Below are positions 59,953 to 64,000 of a stretch of 64,000 nucleotides of DNA, one piece after another; position 1 is the first letter of the stretch; each line of letters begins with the position of its first letter. Both the position numbers and the translations under genes were made by a program. The notes beneath the pieces are model-generated. The model made no database searches and had not been told where the DNA came from. It was given only the letters and a program-made list of their open reading frames with translations. Source of the DNA: Datura wrightii (lineage: Eukaryota; Streptophyta; Magnoliopsida; Solanales; Solanaceae). The stretch spans positions 26,577,501 to 26,641,500 of the forward strand of contig JASDFA010000006.1 in assembly GCA_035772735.1 (NCBI GenBank). Reading direction: 5' to 3'.

Positions 59953-62205
59953 TGTAATACCCTAAAAGCCCTAAGATCAGACCCGAGGGTTGAAACGTAG
60001 AAAATAAAATTTTCTGCACCAAGTCACAGGACAAGTCGTCCAGCAATCCGTGAGGTCCACTACGATTCATTAGGTAACTCATGAGGTGGAGGTAAGATGT
60101 GGTTGGATTTCTTGGTTTAGGGGTTTGCCACGGGTGAGGCCACGAGTTGTGGTCAGCACCACGAGTCATTATGTTAGCCGTGGAAAGGAGTTCGATTTGA
60201 AGGTTCAAGGTTGTGCTTGTTCTCCGAATGACTAGTCACCACGAGTCATCGGGTACACCACGAGTCGTGGTGTCCCTCGTGGTGACGAGTGATGATGACC
60301 TTCTATGCTGGCAGTGAGAGATAACCATGAGTCGTGAGCAGTGACAACGAGTTTTCCAGTCGCTCGTTGGGGCTGGCAGCATATATTTTCCTGTGAATTT
60401 ATTAAGGGCTTTTCCATAATTTTTAAATTTCTAAAGCCTAGACTACGTCATTTCAAGCTCTCATAAGTTTATCTAAAGAGGGTTTAACTCATCCTAAGCC
60501 TATACCTCTCCATGCATGCAAGCCTAGTAGTTCTAAGGGGTGATCAATCTTAGATTCATCAAGTTCTTCCCAAAATTCCTTAGTGCTCTCAAGAGGGTTG
60601 TGAAATCAGATTCTCCTAGCTATGTAGGATTATGAATGGGTTTATCCATCTCCGCGCATGCCCAATCCCTCTTCAGTTTCATGTGATTTCTAAGTTGATT
60701 AATCTTTGGGGTTTTAACCCAACTTGTGAATTCTCTAAGTCTCTATCATGGGTATTCTCTATGCATATTTCTAATGTGGAATTATGATTTATAGGCATGT
60801 TTTATAATGTTTTCAATTATAAATTATGATTTTAAAGTTTTAAAAATAAGATTTCCATCAATGGAAGTTCATGAAAAGATGAGATTATAATCCATGCTTC
60901 TAGTTATGATGAGATGTTCATGATGAAAGTACGATTTTGTATTACCCATTACTATATCCATGTTTTCAGATAATCAAGTTATGTCAAGCATGTTTAAGTA
61001 TTGGGCAAGCCCATATGATCAAGTATGTTTCATGATTCATCTAAATTTTATGTTATTAGCTTACCATATGGTTTTGGAGTCTAGACTCCCACTCTTATTC
61101 AACTTGTGGTATGGTTTGAGCCAGGGCTCTTCATGTTATGCTTTCAGAATATGTATTTCACGTCATGATTTAGCTTCGTGACTAGACGACGGTCAGCTTC
61201 GTTGAAAAATAATGGAGATCATATGCTTGTTTTTGGGAGTAGTGTCTAGCACCGAGTAGGCTAAGGGTCAGTCAACTCTATGCCTCAGAACTACATGCCA
61301 ACATATGTATGTTCAGATTATCTGGGACCTCCGTAGTGAGCTTCCCCTGCCCCTAAGGGGCCTTCAGCTTGATATCGATATCATGGTAGCATCCTTAATC
61401 CTGGTAAGGCTTTGGTTTGCTCTGCCCACTTGAGTGTAATAGTCGATACCACATAAGCTCTATCGTGGTAATGTCGGTTATATGATGAGTCTCCCATTGT
61501 TCCTTATGATTTCAGTTACGCATGTTCGTCGGTCATGTTATTATGTTTCCATCAGGTTTGACCTAATGTTTAGTTTTACTTATGATTAACAGTTTTTAGC
61601 TTTGGGTCATTCGATTCAGCTATGATATTCAGTTATATTTGTTTCATGTTTTCAGATGATAGCATGCAAGCCCTACTCTCGGACTCTTATGATGAAATGT
61701 TTATGATATGCATGATCTCTAATTTTACTTACTTAGTAGTTTTACTTACCCTGCATACTCGGTACATTCTACATACTGACCGCATACTATGTTATATCAT
61801 TTCATGATACAAGCTCAGACATTCAGGCTCAGTCCTGCCGCTAGCCAGATCTTCAATGTTAGCATCTCCCAGTCAGAGTTGATGAATCCTCATCTTTCGA
61901 GGGCTTTTCTTATCAGTTGTATTCAGTAGTTTTAGTTTTAGACTTTAGTGAGTTAGTTGGGGTCTTGTCCCATCAACTCGTTAGTAGAGGCTGATCAGAC
62001 ATCGTATGTATTCAGCTTCAGACTTGTGTTATGTGATTCAGTTATTTGATGTTATTAGATTTCCAAACTTCCTCTATGTTATATGTTAGATTTCTGCATT
62101 TAAAATATTGAGCTTAGATGTTATGTTTATGCCATGGGTCGACTTGAAACCTCTCGGGATTCTTTCGCCTGAGTCTCGATCCGAGCCCATGTTCGGGTCA
62201 TGACA
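59953..62205 (+). repeat. T10 3' LTR
   Basis: 2253 bp, TGTAATACCC...GGGTCATGACA. The U3 region has the perfect 19-base palindrome ACACCACGAGTCGTGGTGT at 60255-60273, plus neighbouring 'ccacgagt' variants over 60030-60360. Confidence 0.92.
60255..60273. repeat. Perfect 19-base palindrome in T10 U3
   Basis: ACACCACGA-G-TCGTGGTGT, centred on G60264. It has the same CACGA-N-TCGTG core as in the other Tekay LTRs, with longer arms. Confidence 0.92.
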
Positions 62206-62210
62206 CAAGT

Positions 62211-63392
62211 TGGCAGAGCCATCCTAAGGCTTGCTAGGGAAAATAATGATAAAGGTATGATATCACTCGTGAGCCCCATCGGGCAGGGGAACACTCTCCG
62301 GTGAGGCTCCAAACATAAATATATACCTACGTGGCACATAGTTATGAGACCTAGGTGCGTTGAATCCCGACATACTTGGTGCTAGATACTACTCCCAAAA
62401 CATGCATACTGCTTATAGACATAATCATAAAATATACTTGATTTTACATGGGCTAGTTAGAAAATATGAAAATAATAATTATACTTGTCATAAATGAACT
62501 ACACATAAATCAATGCCATTGAGTACGACATGATACATAAGCTTAAGATTCATGAAAATCATACATAATTGAGCAAAATCATCATAACTCAAAAGGCATA
62601 GGTTCATAAGAGATTCTAGTAGAAAACATGTAATCATAATCATAAATCATGGATTAAATCATAAGATAATTGAATTCATAGAAAATCACGTGAGTTTTCA
62701 TTAAAATTGGGTCTAACCCTAGAAATTTATAAAATAATGATTGGAGATTCAAATTTATGAGAATGAGATGAAATTGGGCATGAAGGTGGAAGAAATCCCC
62801 CATTCATGACCCTACATACCTGGGCTTGAAGAGATCTTGCTAGGGTTTGAAACCCAAGAGAATTGGAGACGGAGAACCTTGATTGCTTGAGGGATTGAGA
62901 GGATTTGATCTTCAATTTGAGGTCTTAGGAGTAGAATAAGGGTTAGGAAGGACTAAAACCTTATAATACACCCTGTTAGGAGCTCAAAATGACTTAGTTT
63001 AGGAGTTAAGTACATAGAAAGTACAGAAATACCCTTAATAACTTGACTGAGAAATTTACCCCGGCAGTCATAACGGGTCACATAATGACCCTTTATAGGA
63101 CTTCACAGATTGTTAGAAGCCACTCGTTACCACTATAACAAAAAAATAATTTTCTAATCTTCTCTTAATGCCTCCACTCAACGATTCATCATCACACTTA
63201 ACAGATCCTTCCCCTAGTTGTTATGACTCTCTGAAACCCACATTTTCTGCAATTTTCACCACCTAAAGACGCACCTAATGATTCATTAGGTGACTTGATG
63301 ACTTACCTAATAAGTTGTTCAATCATCTAGTGCAGATTTAGCTGTTTTCTCCATGCCTCAGGTCTGATCATAGAGACTTTTGGGGTTTTACA
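62211..63392 (-). repeat. T9: truncated Tekay LTR, right part
   Basis: Continues T9 after T10, from 'ggcagagccatcctaaggc' to 'tggggttttaca' at 63392, the start (TGTAAAACCCCA) of the LTR in minus orientation. The U3 palindromes are strongly decayed (63060-63320: 'gattcattaggtgacttgatgactt'-like stretches). No PPT follows, so this is a solo or fragmentary LTR. Confidence 0.75.
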
Positions 63393-64000
63393 ATAAAAAA
63401 TTAAGGTTCAAAGAAAAAATTTCATGTTCATAGCGATTATGAGAATCAATCAACGTTTAAGATGTCTTCCAATAGGTTACACGAATTTCAACTGTCCCTC
63501 TAATTGCTGTACAGAAAATGGAGACTTACCTATCGAAGAATTCTCAAAAAATTCTCATTTAATGCTTTTGGATCTATTAATTAGAAGGATGGTTTGTGTG
63601 TTAATCCTTGTTAAATTGATTAATAATATAGATATCAAATAGGAACTCACCTTAAATGACTTGAGGAAGCCCTAGTGTGTTTTTCTCTCAAAAGTCGATA
63701 AAAAATGAAGCCGAATGAAATTTCTATACTAAACATGTATTTATATGTTTTTATAGATATCTACATGCGGTCTATATTGTCACCATATATAATCGCATAT
63801 TGGCCAGCAGGTGGCCTTCCAAACCAAGTCCAACGTAGAAATCTCTAAAGCCCATGTACGGTTCGACATACAATTTGCATGTTGATTCATAAATCAACCA
63901 CTTAATGTTCAAAAATAATTAAGTCTTTAAATCTCCACAGGCGGTCTATATATGGCATGTATGTCACTATGTACGTCATCAATTGAAGACCTCAAATTTC
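63393..64000. other. Unclassified AT-rich sequence
   Basis: No LTR, coding domain or RNA gene recognised. A short sequence 'gcggtctata' occurs at about 63768 and again at about 63942, each followed by AT-rich 'tcac.at.ta' sequence, so it may be part of an unknown repeat. The 72-codon ORF at 63424-63642 has no recognisable motif and is probably chance. Confidence 0.4.

Larger units (their letters stand above)
55388..62205 (+). mobile_element. T10: Tekay-type retrotransposon with a large internal deletion
   Basis: The 5' LTR 55388-57418 runs directly into the end of RT. RNase H, integrase, PPT and a full 3' LTR (59953-62205) follow. Perfect target duplication CAAGT (55383-55387 and 62206-62210); removing T10 restores T9 ('cactcaagttggcagagcc', compare 'cactcaagtgggcagagcc' in T6). 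The PBS, gag, protease and most of RT are deleted. LTR divergence is visibly higher than in T4 and T6, but I did not count it over the full length. Confidence 0.9.

Noticed and set aside
1..64000. Endogenous pararetrovirus or other viral insertion
   Set aside because: All pol regions carry integrase after RNase H and sit between LTRs; no movement-protein or coat-protein motifs seen.

Overview
The window is plant nuclear heterochromatin made almost entirely of nested LTR retrotransposons. I found no intact host gene, structural RNA gene or CRISPR array. The organism is a flowering plant, probably a eudicot and possibly Solanaceae; the family is inferred from the general look of the gag and LTR sequences only. 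Evidence for a plant: Ty3/gypsy elements of two plant lineages, Tekay/Del-type chromoviruses (initiator-Met tRNA primer sites, LTRs of 2.1-2.7 kb, chromodomain-like integrase tails) and Athila-like elements (Asp-tRNA primer site, Athila-style gag and LTR ends).

I label the elements T1-T10. T1 (+) is the outermost Tekay element on the left. Its 5' LTR tail is at 1-252, gag at 456-1504, pol at 11273-14362, and its probable 3' LTR at 28746-30354 plus 50510-50697. T1 carries three direct insertions. T2 (-, 1505-11272) is an Athila-like element with gag-protease and a second ORF but no RT/RNase H/integrase. T3 (-, 14363 to about 28745) is a Tekay element that itself holds T4 (-, 18923-27938, TSD ACATG). 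T5 (+, 30355-50509) is a Tekay element inside T1's 3' LTR, and its own 5' LTR is split by T6 (-, 32248-42653). The right end of T3, the end of T1 pol and the start of T1's 3' LTR are missing, so one large deletion fused T3 to the T1 LTR near 28745.

T1 appears to lie in the 3' end of T7 (+), an older Athila-like remnant at 50698-54792. T7's LTR is split by the solo LTR T8 (51545-53924, TSD GTTTA). Further right, a truncated minus-strand Tekay LTR (T9, 54838-55387 and 62211-63392) is split by T10 (+, 55388-62205, TSD CAAGT). T10 has lost everything from late in its 5' LTR to the end of RT. The last 608 bases are unclassified.

All coding regions are decayed by stops and frameshifts, so I list them as pseudogenes. 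The points most worth a second look are: (a) T2, where protease runs straight into the post-integrase spacer and the env position holds an ORF resembling the 'putative plant transposon protein' family; (b) dense palindromes of the form CACGA-N-TCGTG in the LTRs of every Tekay copy, and a separate GTGTCACGGAG/CTCCGTGACAC hairpin in T2; (c) in-frame stop codons shared at homologous positions between different copies, suggesting that already defective copies were mobilised.
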